A DNA stretch of 64,000 nt, from contig NZ_JABTCF010000010.1 of assembly GCF_014596745.1 (NCBI RefSeq), positions 151,246 to 215,245 of the forward strand. Direction: 5' to 3'. Source of the stretch: Maribacter aquimaris. GTDB lineage: Bacteria; Bacteroidota; Bacteroidia; Flavobacteriales; Flavobacteriaceae. Of the stretch, positions 55,167-63,948 are shown one piece after another; the stretch's first letter is position 1, and each line of letters opens with the position of its first letter. Both the position numbers and the translations under genes were made by a program. The notes beneath the pieces were generated by a model that did no database searches, was not told the origin of the DNA, and worked only from the letters and a program-made list of their open reading frames with translations.

Positions 55167-56120
55167 ATGTCAGACGTAGCGGCCATTAATAAACTAGTAC
55201 AGAAACATGCTGACCTAAAAGAGGAAATAGCGAAGATTATTATTGGGCAAAATGATGTTATCGACCTGATCCTGTTGTCTATTTATACGGGGGGGCATTC
55301 CTTGCTTATCGGTGTTCCGGGTTTGGCCAAAACGCTAATGGTAAATACCATTGCACAAACTTTGGGCCTCGACTTCAAAAGAATACAGTTTACTCCCGAT
55401 TTAATGCCCAGTGATATCTTGGGGAGTGAGATCTTAGATCAAAACCGTCAGTTCAAATTTATTAAAGGACCTGTTTTTTCCAATATTATTTTAGCGGATG
55501 AAATAAATAGAACCCCACCAAAAACCCAAGCGGCCTTATTGGAAGCCATGCAGGAAAGGGCGGTGACTATTGCGGGACATCAACATAAGTTGGAGTTGCC
55601 CTATTTCGTTTTGGCAACGCAGAACCCTATAGAACAAGAAGGCACATATCCCCTTCCAGAGGCACAATTGGACCGTTTTATGTTCGCTATAGAACTGAAA
55701 TACCCATCAGTCGAAGAGGAGATCGCAGTGGTGAAAGCCACAACTTCGGACGAGACCATTCAAATAAACGCCCTTTTCAATGCAGCGGAAATCTTGGAAG
55801 TGCAACACTTGGTACGTCGTATTCCAGTACCTGACAATGTGGTCAATTATGCGGTTACCCTTGTGAGCAAAACAAGACCTAACCTTGAGACTTCCCCTGA
55901 TTTCATTAAAGAGTACCTCGATTGGGGTGCTGGACCTAGGGCATCCCAAAATTTGATTTTGGGGGCAAAGGCACACGCCGCCATCCATGGGAAATTCTCC
56001 CCTGATATTGAAGATGTGCAGGCCGTTGCCATGGGTATCCTTCGTCATAGGATTATCAAGAATTACAAGGCAGAGGCTGAAGGTATATCGGAAGAGGATA
56101 TTATTAGAAGACTTTTTTGA
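55167..56120 (+). CDS. MoxR-family AAA+ ATPase
   Basis: A 317-residue AAA+ ATPase of the MoxR group. Walker A is IGVPGLAKTLMV, Walker B ILADEINRTPPKTQAALLEA, sensor 1 lies in FVLATQNPIEQEGTYPLPEA, and sensor 2 in the C-terminal lid. MoxR proteins assist maturation or insertion of partner proteins, often with DUF58/VWA genes; none is adjacent here. The context suggests it supports the envelope folding genes before it. A terminator follows its stop. Confidence 0.92.
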   Translation: MSDVAAINKLVQKHADLKEEIAKIIIGQNDVIDLILLSIYTGGHSLLIGVPGLAKTLMVNTIAQTLGLDFKRIQFTPDLMPSDILGSEILDQNRQFKFIKGPVFSNIILADEINRTPPKTQAALLEAMQERAVTIAGHQHKLELPYFVLATQNPIEQEGTYPLPEAQLDRFMFAIELKYPSVEEEIAVVKATTSDETIQINALFNAAEILEVQHLVRRIPVPDNVVNYAVTLVSKTRPNLETSPDFIKEYLDWGAGPRASQNLILGAKAHAAIHGKFSPDIEDVQAVAMGILRHRIIKNYKAEAEGISEEDIIRRLF

Positions 56121-56142
56121 TTTCGCATTATTCAGGGCGTTG

Positions 56143-56170
56143 AAACATTGAATACTTTTCAATGTTTTTT
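56143..56170 (+). terminator. Rho-independent terminator after moxR
   Basis: Stem AACATTGAA / TTCAATGTT with loop TACTT, followed by a T run, 22 bases after the MoxR stop. Confidence 0.85.
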
Positions 56171-56295
56171 CATTAAAGTTGCCATTGTTGTTGGCAAATG
56201 ATAAAAATCATATTAATCCTTGAATAAAAATTTTATTTGCGACATGGATTTTCTTAATTTCGCTTAAATAATTTAATTCTAAATATTCAATAATA

Positions 56296-58563
56296 ATGGC
56301 ATTTGATATCGAAATGATCAAAAGTGTTTACGCTAATATGGCTAGCCGTGTTGACAAGGCACGTGAAATAGTCGGTAAACCACTTACCCTGTCTGAGAAA
56401 ATTTTATACTCCCATTTATGGGAAGGCAAGCCTTCCAAGGCTTTTGAACGAGGTAAGGATTATGTAGACTTTGCCCCGGACCGTATTGCTTGTCAGGATG
56501 CGACAGCACAGATGGCTTTATTGCAGTTTATGCAGGCCGGGAAGCCAAAAGTGGCCGTTCCGACAACAGTACACTGTGATCACTTGATCCAGGCAAAAAG
56601 TGGCGCAACTGCAGATTTAAAAGTTGCTAATAAAACGAGTGCAGAGGTTTTCGATTTTTTGGAATCGGTTTCGAATAAATATGGAATTGGATTTTGGAAA
56701 CCGGGAGCAGGTATTATTCACCAAGTGGTTTTGGAAAACTATGCGTTCCCCGGAGGAATGATGATCGGTACCGATTCGCATACTGTAAATGCAGGTGGAT
56801 TGGGAATGGTAGCCATCGGTGTTGGTGGTGCTGATGCCGTTGATGTAATGGCCGGTATGGCTTGGGAATTGAAATTCCCAAAACTGATAGGTGTTAAGTT
56901 GACAGGAAACATTTCAGGGTGGACATCCGCTAAGGATGTTATTTTGAAAGTAGCCGGAATCCTTACCGTTAAAGGAGGTACAGGAGCTATTATAGAATAC
57001 TTTGGTGAAGGGGCTAAAAACCTTTCATGTACAGGTAAAGGAACCATTTGTAACATGGGTGCTGAAGTTGGCGCCACTACATCTACCTTTGGTTATGATG
57101 ATTCTATGGAGCGTTATTTGAGGGCTACCGATAGAAATGATGTAGCTGATGCAGCCAATGCCGTTAGGGAATATTTGACAGCCGATGCTGAGGTTTATGC
57201 AAATCCAGAACAATATTTCGATGAGATCATTGAAATCAACCTGGATGAATTGAAACCACATTTGAATGGTCCATTTACTCCGGATTTAGCCACACCAGTT
57301 GGTGAATTAGGGAAAAAGGCCAGAGAGAACGATTGGCCACTTAAAGTGGATTGGGGATTGATAGGTTCATGTACCAACTCTTCCTATGAGGATTTATCCC
57401 GTGCAGCATCCATAGCAAAACAGGCTGTTGACAAAAAAATCAAACCAAAATCGGACTTCGGTATCAACCCGGGATCGGAACAAATTAGATATACCGCCGA
57501 ACGTGATGGACTTCTTGAGACTTTCGAGAATTTAGGTGCAACGGTTTTTACCAATGCTTGTGGACCATGTATAGGTCAGTGGGACCGAAGTGACCTAAAA
57601 GGGGATGAAAAGAATACCATTGTCCATTCGTTTAACCGTAACTTCTCAAAAAGGGCAGATGGTAATCCAAATACCCATGCTTTTGTCGGTTCCCCAGAAA
57701 TGGTAGCTGCCATTGCAATTTCAGGAAGATTGGATTTTGACCCCATGCACGATACTTTGATCAACGAGGATGGTGAAGAGGTTAAATTGGATGAGCCAAT
57801 GGGTATAGAACTTCCTCCTCAAGGCTTTGCTGTTGAGGATGCGGGTTATTTAGAACCCGACGAAGACGGTTCAGGTGTAGAGGTCAGGGTTAGTCCTACT
57901 TCAGAAAGACTGCAATTGTTAGAGCCTTTCGTACCAATCACCCCAGAACAATTACAAGGGGTTAAATTACTGATCAAGGCCTTTGGTAAATGTACCACCG
58001 ACCATATCTCTATGGCCGGACCTTGGTTGCGTTTCCGTGGACATTTGGATAATATCGCCAACAATACCTTGATTGGGGCGGTCAACGCTTTTAATAAGAA
58101 GACGAACTTCGTGAAGAACCAATTGACCGGTGAATATGGAGGGGTGCCCGACACCCAGAGGGCTTATAAGGCAGCAGGCATAAAATCCATTGTTGTGGGA
58201 GACCATAACTATGGGGAAGGTTCCTCAAGGGAACATGCGGCCATGCAACCTAGACATTTGGGTGTTGCCGCTGTTTTGGTTAAATCGTTCGCGAGGATTC
58301 ATGAGACCAACCTTAAGAAACAAGGAATGTTGGGCTTGACGTTCGCCAATGAAAGTGATTATGACCTGATTCAGGAAGATGATACCTTTAACTTTGTCGA
58401 TGTTGCCGATTTTGCACCAGGCAAGCCATTGACCATTGAAGTTGTTCATGCCGATGGTTCCAAGGATACTATCATGGCAAACCATACCTATAACGAATCA
58501 CAGATTGGTTGGTTTAAGGAAGGTTCGGCATTGAATGTTATCAAACGGGAAAATGCTGCATAA
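56296..58563 (+). CDS. acn: Aconitate hydratase
   Basis: A 755-residue aconitase that interconverts citrate and isocitrate in the TCA cycle. Cluster ligand motifs are visible: [11 protein letters not shown] and [12 protein letters not shown] hold the three cysteines of the 4Fe-4S cluster. Other family phrases are [20 protein letters not shown] and the C-terminal swivelling-domain motif [15 protein letters not shown]. The length and motifs fit the mitochondrial-type aconitase used by many Bacteroidota. A strong terminator follows. Confidence 0.96.
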   Translation: MAFDIEMIKSVYANMASRVDKAREIVGKPLTLSEKILYSHLWEGKPSKAFERGKDYVDFAPDRIACQDATAQMALLQFMQAGKPKVAVPTTVHCDHLIQAKSGATADLKVANKTSAEVFDFLESVSNKYGIGFWKPGAGIIHQVVLENYAFPGGMMIGTDSHTVNAGGLGMVAIGVGGADAVDVMAGMAWELKFPKLIGVKLTGNISGWTSAKDVILKVAGILTVKGGTGAIIEYFGEGAKNLSCTGKGTICNMGAEVGATTSTFGYDDSMERYLRATDRNDVADAANAVREYLTADAEVYANPEQYFDEIIEINLDELKPHLNGPFTPDLATPVGELGKKARENDWPLKVDWGLIGSCTNSSYEDLSRAASIAKQAVDKKIKPKSDFGINPGSEQIRYTAERDGLLETFENLGATVFTNACGPCIGQWDRSDLKGDEKNTIVHSFNRNFSKRADGNPNTHAFVGSPEMVAAIAISGRLDFDPMHDTLINEDGEEVKLDEPMGIELPPQGFAVEDAGYLEPDEDGSGVEVRVSPTSERLQLLEPFVPITPEQLQGVKLLIKAFGKCTTDHISMAGPWLRFRGHLDNIANNTLIGAVNAFNKKTNFVKNQLTGEYGGVPDTQRAYKAAGIKSIVVGDHNYGEGSSREHAAMQPRHLGVAAVLVKSFARIHETNLKKQGMLGLTFANESDYDLIQEDDTFNFVDVADFAPGKPLTIEVVHADGSKDTIMANHTYNESQIGWFKEGSALNVIKRENAA

Positions 58564-58620
58564 TCAATAAGCTGGCTTAGCTAGATTGATTTGTTTTGAA
58601 ATACTATTTTTTAATTGATA

Positions 58621-58650
58621 AAAACTCCCGATTTTCGTCGGGAGTTTTTT
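58621..58650 (+). terminator. Rho-independent terminator of aconitase
   Basis: Stem AAAACTCCCG / CGGGAGTTTT followed by a T run, 57 bases after the aconitase stop. Its T tract runs into TAGTTTTG (58650-58657), a possible -7 box of the next gene. Confidence 0.9.
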
Positions 58651-58673
58651 AGTTTTGGGTAAACCCCCAGATA

Positions 58674-59249
58674 ATGATAGTTAAAAGAAAAACAGTACTT
58701 AATATATTGCTATTTGCTTTTGTTCTGTCTTTTTTCGTTACTCCTTTAGGACATTTCGGTAAAATATTCTTAAATCGACTTTTTGCTTCTACCCCCGATA
58801 TTATTGTCGAGACATCAAGAAAGCAGATTCCATCCTATAACTGGAAATTAAAGGATCCCAATTGGGATTTTTTCAACATGGAAAGGTCCAAGGGAAAAGT
58901 GGTGTTCATCAATTTTTGGGCTTCATGGATGTTGCCTTCTGAGGCCGAATTAAACGGCATACAGAAATTATATGATGAATTCGGTGCTCGGGTTGATTTT
59001 TATATCATCACCAATGAGGAAAGACCTCCCGTAGAAGAATTTATGCGGCTTAAAAAGTTCACATTCCCCATTACGTATATGATTATCGGTGAACCGGCCC
59101 CTTTTGATATTCTTGAGCCACCCGGAAGCTACATTATTGATCGGGATGGTTATATTGTGGTTAGGGAAAATGATATTGCAGATTGGGATAGCAGTAAGGT
59201 AAAGAATCTATTGACCGAATTGATTAAGAGGCCCCCCAATGGGAATTAA
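58674..59249 (+). CDS. TlpA-like thioredoxin-fold protein without the CxxC motif
   Basis: A 191-residue membrane-anchored protein with an N-terminal signal anchor (VLNILLFAFVLSFFVTPLG) and a thioredoxin-like domain in the periplasm. At the place where TlpA proteins have WCxxC it reads W82-A-S-W-M-L-P-S89, so both redox cysteines are replaced (Met86, Ser89). The cis-proline side ends in GSYIIDRDGYIVV, so the fold is intact. It overlaps its catalytic-looking paralogue by 11 bases. It cannot act as a disulfide reductase by the usual mechanism; a binding or chaperone role, perhaps with its neighbour, is more likely. Confidence 0.85.
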   Translation: MIVKRKTVLNILLFAFVLSFFVTPLGHFGKIFLNRLFASTPDIIVETSRKQIPSYNWKLKDPNWDFFNMERSKGKVVFINFWASWMLPSEAELNGIQKLYDEFGARVDFYIITNEERPPVEEFMRLKKFTFPITYMIIGEPAPFDILEPPGSYIIDRDGYIVVRENDIADWDSSKVKNLLTELIKRPPNGN

Positions 59250-59799
59250 GAAGATAAAATGGGGGAACATTGTCTTGATCATTGGGATCGTTGTAGTTTT
59301 ATTTACCCCAATAATTGGGTATGTAAGTACTTTTGCCAGCAGATTATTGTCTTCCGGTTCGGCGGTTGTGAAGCAGGAATTGAACTTGAATGTTGATGAT
59401 TACAACTGGCAACTGACAGATGTCGATGGGCGTAGTTTTGGTTTTGAAGAGGCTAAGGGTAAGGTGGTTCTTGTGAATTATTGGGCCACATGGTGCCCTC
59501 CTTGTATTGCCGAGATGCCAAGTCTTCAAACTTTGTACCATGATTATGGCGATAAAATCGTATTTATGTGTGTTGCGCAGGACAAGCCCGATAAGGTAAC
59601 GGCCTTTATATCGAAGAAAGGTTATGATCTGCCTGTTTATTTTTCTAAGACCGAGGCCCCAAGTTTGCTAACGGCTAAAATGTTACCTACGACCTACATT
59701 ATTGATAGGAAAGGTAAGATTATGATTGCCAAGACAGGCTACGCAGATTGGAATAGTGCGGAAGTGCGAAATATCCTGGATGGATTACTTCAGGAGTAG
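59239..59799 (+). CDS. TlpA-like thiol-disulfide oxidoreductase
   Basis: A 186-residue membrane-anchored thioredoxin-like protein. The N-terminal anchor (NIVLIIGIVVVLFTPIIGYV) is followed by the redox motif W85-C86-P-P-C89 within NYWATWCPPCIAEMPSLQ, and the cis-proline region LPTTYIIDRKG. It would reduce or exchange disulfides in the periplasm. It is 186 against 191 residues, with the same layout and motif positions as the cysteine-less copy just upstream (11-base overlap), so the pair arose by tandem duplication. The converging crtZ gene ends one base beyond its stop. Confidence 0.92.
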   Translation: MGIKKIKWGNIVLIIGIVVVLFTPIIGYVSTFASRLLSSGSAVVKQELNLNVDDYNWQLTDVDGRSFGFEEAKGKVVLVNYWATWCPPCIAEMPSLQTLYHDYGDKIVFMCVAQDKPDKVTAFISKKGYDLPVYFSKTEAPSLLTAKMLPTTYIIDRKGKIMIAKTGYADWNSAEVRNILDGLLQE

Positions 59800-59800
59800 C

Positions 59801-60253
59801 TTAATTCTTTTTAAAGTATTTAAAGGGAACAAATAACATCCCAAAACATTCCCCTTTGTCTTTTCCTAAATGTTTGTGATGCATTTTGTGTGCTCTTCGT
59901 ACCCCTTTTGAGTACCGGTTATTTGCGTTCCGGAACATTTTGAAACGTTGGTGTATAAAAATATCGTGCACTATGAAGTAAGCGGCTCCATAGGCCATAA
60001 TACCAAAACCAATAGGCCAGCCATACCAGAAATCGGTATTGGCCCCTGCATAGAAGAATGAGATACTTACTATGGCATAGAAAATAAAAAAGGTATCGTT
60101 GCGTTCGAACCAGGAATCGTGGTCTTTTTTATGGTGGTCCCTGTGTAGATTCCATAAAAACCCATGCATGATATATTTATGCGTAAACCACGCCATAAAC
60201 TCCATGAAGCAAAAAACGAGTAAAAAAATAAGTATGCCTATTGCGATGTTCAT
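59801..60253 (-). CDS. crtZ: Beta-carotene hydroxylase
   Basis: A 150-residue membrane di-iron hydroxylase of the fatty acid hydroxylase superfamily. All histidine boxes are visible: HKYIMHG (about 25-31), HRDHHKK (about 37-43), HDIFIHQRF and RRAHKMHHKHLGK near the end. It hydroxylates the beta rings of beta-carotene to give zeaxanthin. It is the last gene in the carotenoid operon, two bases after crtB. The lycopene cyclase needed between crtI and crtZ is not in this window. Confidence 0.93.
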   Translation of the reverse strand: MNIAIGILIFLLVFCFMEFMAWFTHKYIMHGFLWNLHRDHHKKDHDSWFERNDTFFIFYAIVSISFFYAGANTDFWYGWPIGFGIMAYGAAYFIVHDIFIHQRFKMFRNANNRYSKGVRRAHKMHHKHLGKDKGECFGMLFVPFKYFKKN

Positions 60254-60254
60254 C

Positions 60255-61094
60255 TTAAACCAAATTTAATTTAAAATTGACATAAGACTCCGCCAAAAGT
60301 CCAAATTTTTGATAATCGGGAACCCTTATTCGGGCTTGGCGAATTTGGGTTGAAGGGGTTTTTTCCAATTTACCCAATAATCTATAATAGTATTTATAGG
60401 CGGTATAGACCCCTAATTTAGCCTCCCTGGGCAATTGCTGGATACCGCCATAGCTCCTTTGGAAATCATCCTTTATTTCATTGATGATCCTTCTTTTTGA
60501 ATCCTCGTCCAACTGGTTCAGATCCGTGTTCGGAAAATAGGAGCGGTGCAATACTTCGAAATCGGCCTTTAAGTCCCTTAGAAAATTCACCTTTTGAAAA
60601 GCGGAGCCCAATGACATGGCGGAATCTTTCAGGGACTCGTATTTTTCTTGATCTCCTTTAACAAAAACCATTAGGCACATGAGTCCAACCACATCGGCAG
60701 AACCATAAATATAGTCTTTGTATTCCTTTTCGGAATAATAGGTGTTTTTGGTCAAGTCCATACGCATACTTTTCATAAACGATTCGACCAAGTGATATGG
60801 AATTTGATATTTGTGGTATGTATGTTGAAATGAATTCAAAATAGGATTCATACTGATTTTATGCTCAAGCGCATATTTAAGGCTCTGTTCAAAATCATTG
60901 AAAAGTTCCTCGGTTTTATAGCCGTGGAAACTATCTACAATCTCATCCGCAAATCGCACAAAACCATAAATATTATATATGTCCGGACGAATGGAAGCAC
61001 CCAACATTTTTGTGGCAAGTGAAAATGAAGTGCTGTAAGTCTGTGTCACTCGCTTACTGCAATCATAGGATACTTTGTCGAATAATGCCTTCAT
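60255..61094 (-). CDS. crtB: Phytoene synthase
   Basis: A 279-residue prenyl-condensing enzyme of the squalene/phytoene synthase family. The two aspartate-rich motifs are D50-E-I-V-D54 (FVRFADEIVDSFH) and D174-L-K-A-D178 (VNFLRDLKADF). It joins two geranylgeranyl diphosphates to phytoene. It lies between crtI and crtZ with gaps of eight and one bases. A squalene-type activity is excluded only by context. Confidence 0.94.
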   Translation of the reverse strand: MKALFDKVSYDCSKRVTQTYSTSFSLATKMLGASIRPDIYNIYGFVRFADEIVDSFHGYKTEELFNDFEQSLKYALEHKISMNPILNSFQHTYHKYQIPYHLVESFMKSMRMDLTKNTYYSEKEYKDYIYGSADVVGLMCLMVFVKGDQEKYESLKDSAMSLGSAFQKVNFLRDLKADFEVLHRSYFPNTDLNQLDEDSKRRIINEIKDDFQRSYGGIQQLPREAKLGVYTAYKYYYRLLGKLEKTPSTQIRQARIRVPDYQKFGLLAESYVNFKLNLV

Positions 61095-61102
61095 TTTATT
61101 GC

Positions 61103-62560
61103 TTATTGGTTATTTGAGATTAATTCTGATACAAGTTTTCCTGAAATCAGGGAAGGGGGTACGCCCGGCCCTGGAACAGTCAATTGTCCGGTAAAATATA
61201 GGTTTTTAACTTTTTTACTTTTCAATTTAGGTCTTAAAAAAGCGGTTTGGGTCAAGGTATTTGCCATACCATAGGCGTTACCTTTATAGGAATTGTATTT
61301 CTCTATAAAATCATTGACACAAAAAGATTCGTAAAATAATATTCCATCCTTGATGTTTTGCTCGGTTCTGGCCTCCAGCCTTTTCATAATAAGGTCGAAG
61401 TATTGTTCCCTCAATTCGGGGGTGTCTTCGAGTCCGGGAGCAATGGGAATCAGAAAAAATCCTGTTTCACAGTTCTTGGGTGCCATGGTTAAATCCGTTT
61501 TCGACGGAAAATTCGCATAGAACAATGGTTTTTTTGGCCATTGCGGTTTGTCATAGATGTCATAGGTGTGCTGCTCAAAATCAGTGTCAAAAAAGAGATT
61601 ATGATGCTCAACATTCTTTAGTTTTTTGTTTAAACCTACATAGAACAGCAGGGAGGAAGGTGCAAAAGTTCTTTGATCCCAGTATTTTTCACTGTACTGT
61701 CGGTATTTTTGTTCAAGTAATGTTTCGGAATGATGGTAATCGGCTCCACTGAGCACAAAATCAGCATCAATATCCTGATCATTGACCGTAATACCGATTG
61801 TTTTGCCATTAGTAACACGGATCTTGCCAACAGGACTATCTACATGAAAGTTTACCCCAAGCTCCAAAGCCAAAGCATGCATTGCCTTTATGATCTCATA
61901 CATGCCTCCCTCGGGATGCCAAGTTCCCAAACCGAAGTCAGCAAAGTTCATAAAACTATAAAATGAGGGTGTATTACTGGGTTTTGCTCCCAAAAAAAGG
62001 ACAGGAAACTCTAACGTGGAAATCAATTTTGGGTTTTTGAATTTTTTCCTGACCTCCCCACTGATGGTTTTAAAAAACTGGTCAACCTTTTGAATGGTGT
62101 CTGTGGTGATAAGTTCAAAAGGGGATAATCCAGGTTTAAGTACAACCTTATTTATGGCAATATCATAGTTTTCTTGGGCGTCAGAAATGAATTTCCTTAA
62201 ATGAACGGAACTCCCTTTCTCTATTCTTTCAAATTCCGAACAGATCTTATCCATAGTATCACCAATGGTAATCGAATCGTCCGAGAAGAATATTTTATAG
62301 GCCGGACTCAATTTATGCAAGGTGTAGTAGTCGCTGGTCTGCTTTCCAAAGTCGGCAAAGAACTTGTCGAAAATATCGGGCATCCAATACCAACTTGGCC
62401 CTAGGTCAAAAGTGAATCCGTCTTTTACCATTTGACTTGCCCTACCGCCAATCGTACTGTTTTTTTCATACACAGTGACATCAAAACCCCATTTGGCTAA
62501 ATAACAGGACGCTGAAAGCGAAGAGAACCCCGAACCGATTATGACAACTTTTTTATCCAT
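61103..62560 (-). CDS. crtI: Phytoene desaturase
   Basis: A 485-residue FAD-dependent desaturase. The dinucleotide motif is IGSGFSSLSASCYLAKWGFD followed by VYEKNSTIGGRAS, and the C-terminal flavin motif is LYFTGQLTVPGPGVPPSLIS. It carries phytoene to lycopene in four steps. It starts 24 bases after the stop of the MerR-type regulator, so all four genes appear to share one transcript. Confidence 0.95.
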   Translation of the reverse strand: MDKKVVIIGSGFSSLSASCYLAKWGFDVTVYEKNSTIGGRASQMVKDGFTFDLGPSWYWMPDIFDKFFADFGKQTSDYYTLHKLSPAYKIFFSDDSITIGDTMDKICSEFERIEKGSSVHLRKFISDAQENYDIAINKVVLKPGLSPFELITTDTIQKVDQFFKTISGEVRKKFKNPKLISTLEFPVLFLGAKPSNTPSFYSFMNFADFGLGTWHPEGGMYEIIKAMHALALELGVNFHVDSPVGKIRVTNGKTIGITVNDQDIDADFVLSGADYHHSETLLEQKYRQYSEKYWDQRTFAPSSLLFYVGLNKKLKNVEHHNLFFDTDFEQHTYDIYDKPQWPKKPLFYANFPSKTDLTMAPKNCETGFFLIPIAPGLEDTPELREQYFDLIMKRLEARTEQNIKDGILFYESFCVNDFIEKYNSYKGNAYGMANTLTQTAFLRPKLKSKKVKNLYFTGQLTVPGPGVPPSLISGKLVSELISNNQ

Positions 62561-62584
62561 TTTATTATTTTAGTCTAAGGGTTT

Positions 62585-63490
62585 TTAATTTTGAACCTGT
62601 GCTACCAATTGCTCTATGGAATCAAATATTTTTATGTTTGGGGAAAGGTTGTCCAACTCTAAATATTGGGTTTGCCGACCCAATAACCAAACTTGACAAT
62701 CTATATCCTTTACAATCGCTTGGGAAAGTCCTTCAATATACTTTTCTATTTTATCCTTGGAGGGTGCAACTGTGAAGTAAGATAGGAAATAAATGTTTTC
62801 AACCAACCCCATCAACTCCCCTAAATTATCCAAAGGGATGGATTGGCCAAGGTAGATGGACTTGTAGCCCTGCAATGAAATCTCATAATTAAGGTATAAT
62901 AATCCTATTTCATGTATTTCACCTTCTGGTAAATACAAAACAAAGGTTTTGTCCTTCCTTGTGGGTTCATTGATCTGTAACTTTTCTATATTGACCTGTA
63001 TTTTTTGTTTGATCAATCCTGTTATAAAATGTTCATGGGCGGGGGTAATCGTATCGGTTTGCCATAAAAGTCCAAGCTCATGAAGTAAGGGAATGAAATA
63101 ATTTTTGAAGATATCACGAAAGGAGTGGTCTGCCAATAGACCATTATAGGTAATCGCAAAACGGGTTTGGTCAAAATTTATCATCGCCATTTTAAAGGCA
63201 TTCAAAACATGGTTTTTGCTGTTTTGAACAGTCGCGATTTCCTTGACCTTTACAGGAATATCAGCCTCTTTCAATTCTGCTATTTTTGATATCTTGTGTC
63301 CGTTGTTATATAACAGGGTGATGTTCAATAGCTTTTGCAAACTTTGAAGACTGTAGGTCCTAATATTGGTCGTGGTTCTTTCAGGGGAAAGTAGATTATA
63401 CCTTTTTTCCCAAATCCGTATGGTATGTGCCTTTATCCCCGATAGGTTTTCCAAATCCCGGATACTGAAATTCTTTTTAATATTGTTCAT
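62585..63490 (-). CDS. MerR-type regulator with CarH-like B12-binding domain
   Basis: A 301-residue regulator. The N-terminal MerR helix-turn-helix is at about 8-75 (FSIRDLENLSGIKAHTIRIW, then EKRYNLLSP). The C-terminal part has the two signatures of light-sensing CarH/LitR proteins: W143 followed after nine residues by E153-H154 (W-x9-EH), and E191-x-H193-x-x-G196 (ExHxxG), the cobalamin lower-ligand motif. These residues bind adenosylcobalamin in CarH, which is broken by light and frees the promoter. It heads the crt operon behind a strong candidate promoter. Some relatives act without B12, so the ligand is not proved; the motifs make binding likely. Confidence 0.85.
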   Translation of the reverse strand: MNNIKKNFSIRDLENLSGIKAHTIRIWEKRYNLLSPERTTTNIRTYSLQSLQKLLNITLLYNNGHKISKIAELKEADIPVKVKEIATVQNSKNHVLNAFKMAMINFDQTRFAITYNGLLADHSFRDIFKNYFIPLLHELGLLWQTDTITPAHEHFITGLIKQKIQVNIEKLQINEPTRKDKTFVLYLPEGEIHEIGLLYLNYEISLQGYKSIYLGQSIPLDNLGELMGLVENIYFLSYFTVAPSKDKIEKYIEGLSQAIVKDIDCQVWLLGRQTQYLELDNLSPNIKIFDSIEQLVAQVQN

Positions 63491-63511
63491 ACTTTATATG
63501 AAAAGTTTAAA

Positions 63512-63543
63512 CAAATATAGAATTTATTTGGTGCGGATATCAA
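63512..63543 (-). promoter_or_regulatory. Promoter of the carotenoid operon
   Basis: Read on the minus strand, TTG (63541-63543), 21 bases, then TATATTTG (63512-63519). The -7 box is an exact match to TAnnTTTG and the spacer is close to 19. It ends 21 bases before the regulator's ATG, so the regulator should control its own operon from here. Confidence 0.7.
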
Positions 63544-63584
63544 AAAGGAACGTTAAAATCCAAAATTAGGTCTAAACTAAAAAC

Positions 63585-63636
63585 AAAAAGCCTCCCTTTT
63601 TACGGGGAAGCTTAAGTGCCCACGACTGGAGTCGAA
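63585..63636. repeat. Direct repeat copy 1 (tRNA 3'-end-like plus terminator)
   Basis: 52 bases identical to 63949-64000. On the minus strand it reads like the T-loop TTCGACT, then CCAGT, then acceptor CGTGGGC and discriminator A, followed by a hairpin with T run (AAGCTTCCCC...GGGAGGCTTTTT). In this copy the tRNA-like part is cut at the T-loop and what precedes it does not pair, so it is a fragment. Confidence 0.75.
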
Positions 63637-63658
63637 TGCTGACGCTTCGGTCAGCATT
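63635..63658. repeat. Nine-base-pair stem-loop at the end of the GIY-YIG unit
   Basis: AATGCTGAC-GCTTCG-GTCAGCATT, a perfect stem joined directly to repeat copy 1, between it and the GIY-YIG stop codon. It may act as a terminator-like or end structure for the unit. Confidence 0.7.
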
Positions 63659-63672
63659 CTGATTTTAGCGAG

Positions 63673-63942
63673 CTAAACATCAGAACCAGCATCCTTGCTA
63701 TATTTTGCGATGAATTCCTTGGTGCGTTCTTTAGTGAGGTTCTTAAGTTTTCTTTCAAGGGCCATGGCGTCGGCCCTGTTTTTCTTTTCGGTAAACCAAA
63801 CAAGTTTCCATGGTCGATAGCGTGCCGTGGTTTTTTCCCTTCCGGAATTATGGCGGTGGAGTCGTTCAAGTACATTATTTGTCTGTCCTTTATAGAAGGT
63901 GTCGAAGGCTTCGGAGTATAATATGTATGTGAAGTACTTCAT
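63673..63942 (-). CDS. GIY-YIG domain nuclease-like protein
   Basis: An 89-residue stand-alone GIY-YIG domain. The first motif is FTYILYSEAFDTFYKGQT, with YIL and YKG in place of the classical GIY/YIG, then the Arg/His region VLERLHRHNSG, and the Glu-bearing helix ALERKLKNLTKERTKEFIAK. Small members of this family are common in Bacteroidota, sometimes next to structural RNA genes. It lies between two identical 52-bp direct repeats, which suggests a mobile or duplicated unit. Nuclease activity is plausible because the catalytic Arg and Glu positions are kept. A second frame in the same bases (63651-63875) is a shadow. Confidence 0.85.
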   Translation of the reverse strand: MKYFTYILYSEAFDTFYKGQTNNVLERLHRHNSGREKTTARYRPWKLVWFTEKKNRADAMALERKLKNLTKERTKEFIAKYSKDAGSDV

Positions 63943-63948
63943 AAACGA

